The notes beneath the pieces were generated by a model that worked only from the letters and a program-made list of their open reading frames with translations, did not search any database and was not told the origin of the DNA. From the NCBI RefSeq assembly GCF_006539145.1, contig NZ_BJML01000007.1, forward strand, positions 160,729 to 224,728: a DNA stretch of 64,000 nucleotides. The letters run 5' to 3'. Of this stretch, positions 52,021 to 60,136 are shown piece after piece. Source of the stretch: Microbacterium testaceum. GTDB taxonomy: Bacteria; Actinomycetota; Actinomycetes; Actinomycetales; Microbacteriaceae. The translations under genes and the position numbers were made by a program. Within the stretch, counting starts at the first letter, position 1. Each line of letters opens with the position of its first letter.

Positions 52021-53481
52021 ATGGACGAGATCACCCGAGACGTGGTCGTCATCGGAGCCGGCGCCGCCGGCCTCACCGCCGCCAACGACCTGCGCAAGGC
52101 CGGTCTCTCGGTCACGGTGCTCGAGGCGCGCGACCGCGTCGGCGGGCGCCTGTGGACCGATGTGATCGACGGAGCGATGCTCGAGCTGGGCGGACAGTGG
52201 GTGTCGCCCGACCAGACGGCGCTCATCGACACCGTCGCCGACCTGGGGCTGTCGACCTACAGCCGCTACCGCGAGGGCGACAGCGTCTACGTCGGCCCCG
52301 ACGGCGAGACGAAGCGCTTCACCGGAGAGATGTTCCCCGTCGCGCCCGAGACCGAGAAGGTCATCGACGAGGTGACCGCGCGCCTCGACGCCATGGTCGC
52401 CGAGATCGACCCCGACCGGCCGTGGGCGCACCCGCGGGCCGCCGAGTGGGACAGGATCTCGTGGGACGCCTGGCTGCGCGAGCAGACCGACGACGACGAG
52501 GCCGTCCGCAACCTTGCGTTCGCCACGGGCTCGGCGATGCTGACCAAGCCCACGCACACGTTCTCGCTGCTGCAGTCGCTGCACATGGCGGCATCCGCGG
52601 GCTCGTACTCGAATCTTGTCGACGCCGACTTCATCCTCGACAAGCGCGTCGCGGGGGGTCTGCAGCAGGTTCCCGAGCTGCTCGCCGAGCGCCTCGGCGA
52701 CGACGTGCTGCTGAACCAGCCGGTGCGCCGCATCATCTGGGGCGACGCCGTCGCGACGCCCGAGCGCCCCGCCGATTCGGCGACGGGCCAGCGGGTCGAC
52801 GACTTGCGCGCGCTGACCGCCCGCGTCGAGGCCGCGAAGACCTCCTCGGCGGGGGTCACCGTGATCGCCGACGGCGTCACGGTCCGCGCCCGCTTCGCGA
52901 TCCTGGCGCTCGCGCCGGTGCTGTACTCGCGCATCTCGTTCGAGCCCCCCCTCCCGCGCCTGCAGCACCAGATGCATCAGCACATCTCGATGGGCTTCGT
53001 CATCAAGGTCCACGCCGTGTACGAGACCCCGTTCTGGCGCGAGAAGGGTCTGTCCGGCACCGCCTTCAGCCCCTACGAGCTCGCGCACGAGGCGTACGAC
53101 AACACCAACCACGGCGACGAGCGCGGGACCCTCGTGGGTTTCGTCTCGGACCACAACGCCGACGACCTGTTCCGCCTCAGCGCCGAGGAGCGCAAGGAGC
53201 GCATCCTCGAGTCGCTGTCGCACTACTACGGTCCCGAGGCGAAGAACCCCGTCGTGTACTACGAGAGCGACTGGGGCACCGAGGAGTGGACCCGCGGGGC
53301 GTACGCCGCGAGCTTCGACATGGGCGGTCTGCACCGCTACGGGGCCGACCTCCGCGAGCCCGTCGGCGCGATCCACCTCGCGTGCAGCGACATGGCCGGT
53401 GCCGGGTTCCAGCACGTCGACGGAGCGATCCGCCAGGGGCGCCGTGCGGCCGAGGAGATCCTCGAGCGGACGCGCGGGTGA
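52021..53481 (+). CDS. Flavin monoamine oxidase, probably putrescine oxidase
   Basis: A 486-residue FAD amine oxidase. The dinucleotide motif is VVIGAGAAGLTAANDLRKAG (residues 9-28), followed by EARDRVGGRLWT, and the C-terminal FAD contact is GAGFQHVDGAIRQGRRAAEE. ELGGQWVSPDQTALIDTVAD is the amine-oxidase substrate-domain hallmark. The length and the neighbours (GABA transaminase, aldehyde dehydrogenase, amino-acid/polyamine permease) resemble actinobacterial putrescine oxidase, which yields 4-aminobutanal, NH3 and H2O2. AAGGA lies eight bases upstream. Its stop overlaps the next gene. Confidence 0.88.
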   Translation: MDEITRDVVVIGAGAAGLTAANDLRKAGLSVTVLEARDRVGGRLWTDVIDGAMLELGGQWVSPDQTALIDTVADLGLSTYSRYREGDSVYVGPDGETKRFTGEMFPVAPETEKVIDEVTARLDAMVAEIDPDRPWAHPRAAEWDRISWDAWLREQTDDDEAVRNLAFATGSAMLTKPTHTFSLLQSLHMAASAGSYSNLVDADFILDKRVAGGLQQVPELLAERLGDDVLLNQPVRRIIWGDAVATPERPADSATGQRVDDLRALTARVEAAKTSSAGVTVIADGVTVRARFAILALAPVLYSRISFEPPLPRLQHQMHQHISMGFVIKVHAVYETPFWREKGLSGTAFSPYELAHEAYDNTNHGDERGTLVGFVSDHNADDLFRLSAEERKERILESLSHYYGPEAKNPVVYYESDWGTEEWTRGAYAASFDMGGLHRYGADLREPVGAIHLACSDMAGAGFQHVDGAIRQGRRAAEEILERTRG

Positions 53482-54350
53482 CCGCCCGTCGCGTGGTGGT
53501 CGGCTACACCGCCACCGATGCGGGAGCCGACGCCCTCGCGCTCGGCGCACGGCTGGGTGCCGCTCTCGACGCCCCCGTGCACGCGGTCGTCGTACTGCCC
53601 TCGGCCGAGAACAACGTGTCGATCCCGACGGATGTCGGCTACGAGCGCCTCGTGCAGGACACCGCCCGCGGCTGGCTGCGCGAGGCCGTCGCGCCCTACC
53701 CCGGTATCCGCGGTCACGTCCGCTTCGCCCAGGCGGTGTCGGACGGACTCGTGGCGGCGGCCGAGGAGTTCGACGCCGGAGTCATCGTCGTCGGCACCGG
53801 CGGGGGCGGATCCCGCGGCCGTCATCGCCTCGGCACCACCGCCGAAGAGCTCGTCCACTCCGCGCCCGTCCCCGTCGCGCTCGCCCCCGAGGGAGCGCGC
53901 GAGGTCGACCCGGCTGTCGGGCTGCCGCGCGTCACCGCCGCGATCGGCACGCGCCCCGGAGCCGAGGTCCTGCTCGACGCCGCGGCATCCCTCTCCGGTC
54001 GGGCGAAAGCGCCCCTGCGGCTCCTCTCGCTCGCGGGCGTGGACCTGCCCGGCCGCGTCGATGCGTCCCTGACGAGATTGACCGGTCACGCGCACGCCGA
54101 GAGCGTGCTCGACGCCGCCCGCACGGCGCTTCCCGCTGAGATCGAGGTCGAGGCCGTCGTCGGTGCGGGCTCCGACATCGAAGACGCCGTCTCGCGCATC
54201 GACTGGCAGCCGGGCGAGGTGGCCCTCGTGGGCTCGAGCCGTCTCGCGCAGCCCCGCCGTCTGTTCCTCGGCTCCACCGCGGGGCGCATCCTCCGCGCCC
54301 TTCCCGTCCCCATGATCGTGGTGCCGCGCACCTCGGAGGCCTCCTCATGA
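53478..54350 (+). CDS. Universal stress protein family, tandem domains
   Basis: A 290-residue protein with two UspA-like domains. RVVVGYTATDAGADALALGA opens the first; its ATP-binding Gly-rich loop is GTGGGGSRGRHRLGTTAEEL, followed by HSAPVPVALAP. The second half repeats the plan more weakly and ends VGSSRLAQPRRLFLGSTAGR and ALPVPMIVVPR. It overlaps both neighbours (GTGA at the start and ATGA with the permease), so it is translated with the polyamine genes. Usp proteins beside APC permeases are common and may tune transport; this role is inference. Confidence 0.88.
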   Translation: MTARRVVVGYTATDAGADALALGARLGAALDAPVHAVVVLPSAENNVSIPTDVGYERLVQDTARGWLREAVAPYPGIRGHVRFAQAVSDGLVAAAEEFDAGVIVVGTGGGGSRGRHRLGTTAEELVHSAPVPVALAPEGAREVDPAVGLPRVTAAIGTRPGAEVLLDAAASLSGRAKAPLRLLSLAGVDLPGRVDASLTRLTGHAHAESVLDAARTALPAEIEVEAVVGAGSDIEDAVSRIDWQPGEVALVGSSRLAQPRRLFLGSTAGRILRALPVPMIVVPRTSEASS

Positions 54351-55906
54351 CCAGTTCTCGCAACGAGGCGAGTCCGGCACCGGACAGCGCCGTCACCACC
54401 GGCATCTCGAACAAGGGACTGCGGGTCGGCTCGATCGGCATGATCGGCGCCGTCGTCATCGGCATCTCGACGATCGCCCCCGCGTACACGTTGACCGGAG
54501 CCCTCGGCCCGACCGTGTCGGCCGTGGGCTTCCAGGTGCCCGCGATCATCCTCGTCGGTTTCATCCCGATGCTCCTCGTCGCCCTCGGCTATCGCGAACT
54601 GAACTCGCGAATGCCGGATGCCGGCACCTCCTTCACCTGGGCAGCCCGCGCCTTCGGGCCGTGGGTGGGGTGGATGGCGGGCTGGGGCCTGATCGCCGCC
54701 ACCGTCATCGTGCTGTCGAACCTGGCCGGTATCGCCGTGGACTTCCTGTTCCTGCTGATCGCGCAGCTCACCGGAAACGCCGAGATCGCCGAGCTCACCC
54801 GTGTGGTCCCGATCAACGTGGCCGTCTGCCTGATCTTCATGCTGTTGGCCACGATCGTGTCGTACCGCGACCTGCAGACCACCCAGCGCCTGCAGTACGG
54901 CCTGGTCGGTTTCCAGATCCTCGTTCTGCTGATTTTCGCGGGCGCGGCCGTCGTCGAGATGATGAACGGCAACGCCTTCGACGCGAGTCCCGTGCAGGCG
55001 TCGTGGTTCAACCCCTTCGAGGTCTCGTCCTTCAGTGCGTTCGCCGCCGGGCTCTCGCTGTCGATCTTCATCTTCTGGGGGTGGGACGTCATCCTCACGA
55101 TGAACGAGGAGACGAAGGATCCCGACAAGACGCCGGGTCGTGCGGCGACCGTCACCGTGTTCCTGATCGTCGCGCTGTACCTGCTGATCGCCGTCGCGCT
55201 GCTCATGTTCGCGGGCAACGGCACGGGGGAGTTGGGCCTGGGCAACGAGGACATCCAGGAGAACGTGTTCTTCCACCTGTCGGGCCCGATTCTGGGACCC
55301 CTCGCGTTCCTCGTCTCGCTCGCGGTGCTCACCAGCTCGGCATCCTCGCTGCAGGCGACCTTCGTGGGGCCCGCGCGCACGCTCCTGGCCATGGCCCACT
55401 ACGACGCTTTGCCCAAGAAATTCGCGAGGGTCAGTCCCCGTTTCTTCACCCCGGGCTACGCCACCGTCGCCTCGGCGATCGTCGCGTCGGCGTTCTACGC
55501 CGTCATGCGGGTGCTGAGCGAGAACGTGCTCACCGACACCATCACCGCCCTGGGCGCGATGATCTGCTTCTACTACGGCCTGACCGCCTTCGCGTGCGTC
55601 TGGTACTTCCGCAGGCAATGGTTCGATTCGGTGCGCAACGTCTTCCTGACGCTGCTCGCTCCCCTCGTCGGCGGGCTGATCCTCGCGGTGCTTTTCGTGA
55701 CCACCCTCATCGACAGCGCGAGCCCCGACTACGGCTCGGGTTCCGAGATCGGCGGCGTGGGTCTCGTGTTCGTGATCACCGTGGTGATCATCGTGGTCGG
55801 ACTCGTTCTCATGATCGCCCAGCGCGTGGCGAGCCCGGGCTTCTTCCGCGGTGAGACCCTGGGTCGACAAGCCCCCGCCAGCGCCCGCCGCCGCATCACG
55901 TCCTGA
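54347..55906 (+). CDS. APC family amino acid/polyamine permease
   Basis: A 519-residue, 12-helix permease of the amino acid-polyamine-organocation superfamily. SIGMIGAVVIGISTIAPAYT is the first helix with the flexible GxG-type break, and GTSFTWAARAFGPWVGWMAG follows in helix 2-3. FIFWGWDVILTMNEETKDPD is the helix 6-7 region with the typical NEETK loop. It probably imports putrescine, GABA or a related amine used by the flanking enzymes. It overlaps the Usp gene (ATGA) and lies 22 bases before the dehydrogenase. Confidence 0.9.
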   Translation: MTSSRNEASPAPDSAVTTGISNKGLRVGSIGMIGAVVIGISTIAPAYTLTGALGPTVSAVGFQVPAIILVGFIPMLLVALGYRELNSRMPDAGTSFTWAARAFGPWVGWMAGWGLIAATVIVLSNLAGIAVDFLFLLIAQLTGNAEIAELTRVVPINVAVCLIFMLLATIVSYRDLQTTQRLQYGLVGFQILVLLIFAGAAVVEMMNGNAFDASPVQASWFNPFEVSSFSAFAAGLSLSIFIFWGWDVILTMNEETKDPDKTPGRAATVTVFLIVALYLLIAVALLMFAGNGTGELGLGNEDIQENVFFHLSGPILGPLAFLVSLAVLTSSASSLQATFVGPARTLLAMAHYDALPKKFARVSPRFFTPGYATVASAIVASAFYAVMRVLSENVLTDTITALGAMICFYYGLTAFACVWYFRRQWFDSVRNVFLTLLAPLVGGLILAVLFVTTLIDSASPDYGSGSEIGGVGLVFVITVVIIVVGLVLMIAQRVASPGFFRGETLGRQAPASARRRITS

Positions 55907-55928
55907 CAACGAAACGAAAAGGAGCACC

Positions 55929-57290
55929 ATGAGCGACTACGCCGTCGTCAATCCCGCGACCGGTGAGACCCTCGCCGAGTACGACACGCTGAGCGACTCC
56001 CGAGTCGAAGCAGCGATCGCCTCCGCCCACGACGGATACCGCGTGTGGTCGCGCACCGCCCCGGCCGAGCGTGCCGAGGGCCTGCGCCGCGTCGCCCAGC
56101 TGCACCGCGAGCGCCGCGACGACCTCGCCGCGATCATCGTCCGCGAGATGGGCAAGCCCCTCGAGGCGGCGCTCGGCGAGGTGGACTTCGCCGCCGACAT
56201 CACCGAGTACTACGCCGACAACATCGACAAGATCACCGGCGACAGCCCGCTCGACATCCTGGGCGAGGGTACGGCGGTGATCCGCCGCTCTCCGCTGGGG
56301 GTGCTGCTCGGCATCATGCCGTGGAACTTCCCGTACTACCAGGTCGCCCGTTTCGCCGCCCCGAACCTCGCCGTCGGCAACACGATCCTTCTCAAGCACG
56401 CGCCCCAGTGCCCCGAATCGGCCGAGGCGTTGCAGGCGATCTACCGCGACGCGGGCCTGCCCGAGGGGGCGTACGTGAACATCCGCGTCACCAACGACCA
56501 GGCGGCGACCGTCATCGCCGACCGCCGCGTGCAGGGCGTGTCGGTGACGGGGTCCGAGCGTGCGGGGGCGGCGGTGGCGGAGATCGCCGGTCGCAACCTC
56601 AAGAAGGTCGCGCTCGAGCTCGGCGGATCCGACCCGTTCATCCTGCTCTCCACGGAGGATCTGGATGCGGCGGTGCAGTCAGCCGTCGACGCCCGTCTCG
56701 ACAACAACGGTCAGTCCTGCAACGGCGCCAAGCGCTTCATCGTGATCGACGAGCTCTACGACGCGTTCCTCGAGAAGTTCTCGGCTGCGCTCGGCGAGGC
56801 CAAGGTGGGCGACCCGTTCGCCGACGACACGGTCCTCGGCCCCCTCTCGTCGCTGGCTGCGGCCGAGCGTCTCGACGAGCAGGTGCAGCGCGCGGTCGCG
56901 CAGGGCGCCACGGTCGAGGTCGGCGGCACCCGTGACGGCGCGTTCTACCCGGGCACCGTGCTCACGGGTGTCACGCGCGAGATGGACGCCTACGGCGAGG
57001 AGTTCTTCGGCCCGGTCGGCACCGTCTACCGCGTCTCGAGCGAGGACGAGGCCGTCGATCTCGCGAACGACACCGGCTACGGTCTCGGCTCTTACGTCTT
57101 CACGACGGATGCCGAGCAGGCTCAGCGCATCGCCGATCGGATCGAGGCCGGCATGGTCTACGTCAACATCGTGCTCGCCGACTCGCCCGAGTTGCCGTTC
57201 GGCGGGGTCAAGCGCAGCGGCACCTCGCGCGAGATGGGCCTGCTGGCGGCCGACGAGTTCGTCAACAAGAAGCTCATCCGTACGGCCTGA
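55929..57290 (+). CDS. NAD(P)-dependent aldehyde dehydrogenase (succinate-semialdehyde type)
   Basis: A 453-residue ALDH. The Rossmann part has LGIMPWNFPYYQVARFAAPN with the catalytic Asn, SVTGSERAGAAVAEIAGRNL and the Glu of KKVALELGGSDPF. The nucleophile is C264 in NNGQSCNGAKRF. Near the end PFGGVKRSGTSREMG is standard. The length and the NGQSCNGAKRF form match the GabD2-like succinate-semialdehyde dehydrogenases; 4-aminobutanal is another possible substrate in this cluster. AAAAGGAG lies upstream of the ATG. A 26-bp hairpin ends the operon. Confidence 0.9.
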   Translation: MSDYAVVNPATGETLAEYDTLSDSRVEAAIASAHDGYRVWSRTAPAERAEGLRRVAQLHRERRDDLAAIIVREMGKPLEAALGEVDFAADITEYYADNIDKITGDSPLDILGEGTAVIRRSPLGVLLGIMPWNFPYYQVARFAAPNLAVGNTILLKHAPQCPESAEALQAIYRDAGLPEGAYVNIRVTNDQAATVIADRRVQGVSVTGSERAGAAVAEIAGRNLKKVALELGGSDPFILLSTEDLDAAVQSAVDARLDNNGQSCNGAKRFIVIDELYDAFLEKFSAALGEAKVGDPFADDTVLGPLSSLAAAERLDEQVQRAVAQGATVEVGGTRDGAFYPGTVLTGVTREMDAYGEEFFGPVGTVYRVSSEDEAVDLANDTGYGLGSYVFTTDAEQAQRIADRIEAGMVYVNIVLADSPELPFGGVKRSGTSREMGLLAADEFVNKKLIRTA

Positions 57291-57346
57291 CCTCACGAAC
57301 GACGACGGCGGCACCCGGAGGGGTGCCGCCGTCGTCGTTCGTGAGG
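57291..57346. terminator. Perfect 26-bp bidirectional terminator hairpin
   Basis: Arms 57291-57316 and 57321-57346 are perfect complements (26 bp) around a GGAG tetraloop. It begins right after the dehydrogenase stop and ends seven bases before the stop of the opposing TPR gene. It is the longest perfect stem in the window. Confidence 0.8.
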
Positions 57347-57352
57347 ACCCCG

Positions 57353-60136
57353 TCAGCTGCGCAGTGTGCTGCGCACCTCCGCCGCCTCGCCGTGGCGGCC
57401 GAGCGCCTCGAGGGCGTCGCCGAGGTCGATGGCGATCGCCTGGCGCAGCTGCTCCTGTCCCTCGGCGTGTTCGTGAGCCGAGCGCAGCACCGCGGCGGCC
57501 TCTTCGATGCGTTCCGTATCCCGCAGGATCCGGGCCGCGAGGAGTTCCGACGCTCCCGCCTGCGGCGCGCCCCCGGCGGCGAGGAATCCGTCGGCCGCCT
57601 GGAGCGCGTTGGCGACCGCTTCGTCGATGCGACCGGTGCCGCCGAGGATCCGCGCGCGCGTGTCGAGGAGGTCGGCCACGAGCCACCCCGCCTCGTCGGC
57701 CCGACCGATCTCGAGCGCCTCGTCCAGCATCGCGAGGGCGTCGTCGTCCCCGCGTTGGGCCTTGGCCTGGGCGAGGGAGTGCAGGGCATCGGCGAGCATG
57801 CCGCGATTGTCGGGGTCGGTTCGCGCGGCCGCGACCGCCGTCGTCAACGTCTCGACCGCTTCGTCCTCTTCGCCGAGCCGACCGAGCAGGTGCGCACGGG
57901 CCACGAGTGCCGATGCGCGGCGGGCCGGCTCCTCGGCCTCGACGTGCAGGTCGGCCGTGATCTCCCACGCGCGCAGGGCGTTGCCCCATTCCTCGGCGTG
58001 CTCGAAGGCTCGAGCGAGCAGCCCCACCGTGATGGCCCGCGACCCCGGTGCCTCGTTCGCCGCCGTCTCCCGTTCGAGTACGTCGTCGATCACCTCGATC
58101 GCCTCGTGCGGGGCGCCGGCAGCCAGGAGGGCGCGGCCCAGCCCGTAGAGAAGCCCGGTGGTCGGCTCACCCGTGGCCTCGAGGCGCTGCAGGGCGACCC
58201 GGTAGCCGGCGACGGCTCGGTCGTTCTCGCCCGCGCGTTCCGCGAGCTGCGCGCCCAACGACAGGGCGCTCGCGACGGCGTGGTCGTCGACGTCCCAGAC
58301 CAGGAGCAGTCGCGCGGCCTCGTCGGCATCGTCGGCACCCCTCCGGGGCTCGCCCAGCGCATCCTGGATCGTCGCCCGATCCATCAGCAGTCGCACGCGT
58401 CGCCCCGGGGCGACCGTGTCCTCGGACAGCAGCGCGTCGAGCACCTCGAGCGCCCGCTCGGGCTCGTCTGCCGCTCGTCGCACATCCGCCTCGAGATGAG
58501 TCAGGGCGTGCGTGCGCTCGATATCGCCCTCCCGCGCGTACAGATCCCGGGCGCGGCGACTCGCGTCGAGGGCATCGTCGAGCCGATTCTCGACGAGGTG
58601 GCGGAAGGCGATGACCGTCAGCAGGTGAGCCGTCAAGTCAGCGGGAGCGTCGGGGTGAGCATCGAGTGTCCGGCGAGCGACCTCGTCGTCGACACCGAAC
58701 AGGGCAGGGCCACGTTCGGCCTCGATGTCGGCACGATCGTCTCGTCCGAGCGCGCGCAGAGCCTCCACGCGCGCCTCGAGCACGGCTGCAGCGTCGCCGT
58801 GGCGTGCTTCGGCGACGAGCGCGCGCAGGAGCGCGAAGGTCAGGGTCACGCGATCGGCGGCGTCGGCGTCGTCGAGCACGTCGGCGAGGGCGTCGATCGC
58901 GGTCGGGGTGCCGACGGCGGCGAGCACCTGGGCGCGCTCGATGCGTTCGGCGAGGTTCCGCTCACGAGGGGCGGCGGCCGGGGCGGAGAAACCCGACGAC
59001 GACAGCGGGACGTCGTAGTGCTCTCGCTCGAGCGCTCGCGTGCGCTCCAGTCGGCGTGCGTGCGCGTCGTTGCCGTTGCGTCGATCGAATGCCGCCGCGA
59101 TCTCGTCGGCCCGTGCCCAGCACAGGGAGGCCAGCTCGGATGCCGCCAGCATCGCCTCGCGCCCACCGAGCAGCGGCGCGAGCTCGGCGGCATCCGATCC
59201 CCGTACGGGGGTGTCTCCGTGGCCGGCGCGGGTCACGGCGTCGAGAGCCAGCGCGAAGGCGGCGAAGGCCTCTTGGTGCGCCTCGGCGTTGAGACCGTCG
59301 TGGGCCAACCACCGCAGGTGCTTCTCGACGAGGCTCAGGGCGCGTGCCTCGTTGCCGGTCAGCGCGCAGAAGACCACGTTGTCGGCGATGATCGTGAGGT
59401 TGTCGGGGTTCTCCCTCGCCAGCCGGTAGCTGCGCAGATGGAACGCGCGGGCCTGATCCAGGCGGCCCGCTCGCAACAGGGGCAGAAGTGCGAGAGCGAG
59501 AGCGCGTTCGGGCTCCTCGCCGCACGTGAAGCCGCCCTCGACCATCTCTTCGACGAGGCGGATGGTCTCGTCCTCGCGCCCTGTCTCGGCGAAGAACCCG
59601 GCGAACTGGCTGCGGACGCAGGCGTCGCAGTGGCTGTATTCGTCACGCGGTGTCGCCTCGAGGCGTTCGCGGAGAGCAGCGGCCTCGTCGATGCGGCCGG
59701 CCGCCCACGCGTCCTCGAATCGCGCCATCATCGCACCGCTCGGCCCGACGCCGGCGCGGTGGTAGTGCTCTTCCATGTCATCGAGAACGGCGTCGATCTG
59801 CTCGCTCGAGAACTCGGGCGAGCCGCGCAGGGCACCGGCCATCCACTTGTACTGCCAGAGCAGATCGCCGGCCGGCTCCAGCTCGGCGGGGAAACGTTCG
59901 GGATCGGCGTCGTGCTGCGCGAGGCACCACGCGAAAGAGGTCAGCATGAGATCGGTGTCGCCGATCATGTTGGCGCTCGAGGTCTGACGCAGGCGTGCCT
60001 CGTACTCGAGGCGCGCGTCACCGCTCTCTTGCGCGCGGGCCACGGCCTCGGCCACGAGGGCGCGCTCCCGGGGACCCCATGGCGTCCGGTCGATCTCGTC
60101 GAACAGAGCGCGGATGCTCTCGGCGGCGGCGGTCAT
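57353..60136 (-). CDS. Large tetratricopeptide-type repeat protein paired with Hsp90-like gene
   Basis: A 927-residue soluble protein made almost wholly of paired helices. Repeating A/G/L patterns such as EDETIRLVEEMVEGGFTC, DEAVETLTTAVAAARTDPDN and ALAMLDEALEIGRADEAGWL are TPR-like, in an array of some 20 units from about residue 30 to the end. A cluster of Cys (SHCDACVRS and GGFTCGEEP, about residues 150-185) is notable. No enzyme domain, signal peptide or membrane segment is seen. Its ATG overlaps the stop of the Hsp90-like gene (ATGA), so the two are coupled. It probably acts as a scaffold or cochaperone for that ATPase. ATG 60136 is chosen on this overlap; the frame is open further upstream but has no gene-like sequence. 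Confidence 0.75.
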   Translation of the reverse strand: MTAAAESIRALFDEIDRTPWGPRERALVAEAVARAQESGDARLEYEARLRQTSSANMIGDTDLMLTSFAWCLAQHDADPERFPAELEPAGDLLWQYKWMAGALRGSPEFSSEQIDAVLDDMEEHYHRAGVGPSGAMMARFEDAWAAGRIDEAAALRERLEATPRDEYSHCDACVRSQFAGFFAETGREDETIRLVEEMVEGGFTCGEEPERALALALLPLLRAGRLDQARAFHLRSYRLARENPDNLTIIADNVVFCALTGNEARALSLVEKHLRWLAHDGLNAEAHQEAFAAFALALDAVTRAGHGDTPVRGSDAAELAPLLGGREAMLAASELASLCWARADEIAAAFDRRNGNDAHARRLERTRALEREHYDVPLSSSGFSAPAAAPRERNLAERIERAQVLAAVGTPTAIDALADVLDDADAADRVTLTFALLRALVAEARHGDAAAVLEARVEALRALGRDDRADIEAERGPALFGVDDEVARRTLDAHPDAPADLTAHLLTVIAFRHLVENRLDDALDASRRARDLYAREGDIERTHALTHLEADVRRAADEPERALEVLDALLSEDTVAPGRRVRLLMDRATIQDALGEPRRGADDADEAARLLLVWDVDDHAVASALSLGAQLAERAGENDRAVAGYRVALQRLEATGEPTTGLLYGLGRALLAAGAPHEAIEVIDDVLERETAANEAPGSRAITVGLLARAFEHAEEWGNALRAWEITADLHVEAEEPARRASALVARAHLLGRLGEEDEAVETLTTAVAAARTDPDNRGMLADALHSLAQAKAQRGDDDALAMLDEALEIGRADEAGWLVADLLDTRARILGGTGRIDEAVANALQAADGFLAAGGAPQAGASELLAARILRDTERIEEAAAVLRSAHEHAEGQEQLRQAIAIDLGDALEALGRHGEAAEVRSTLRS

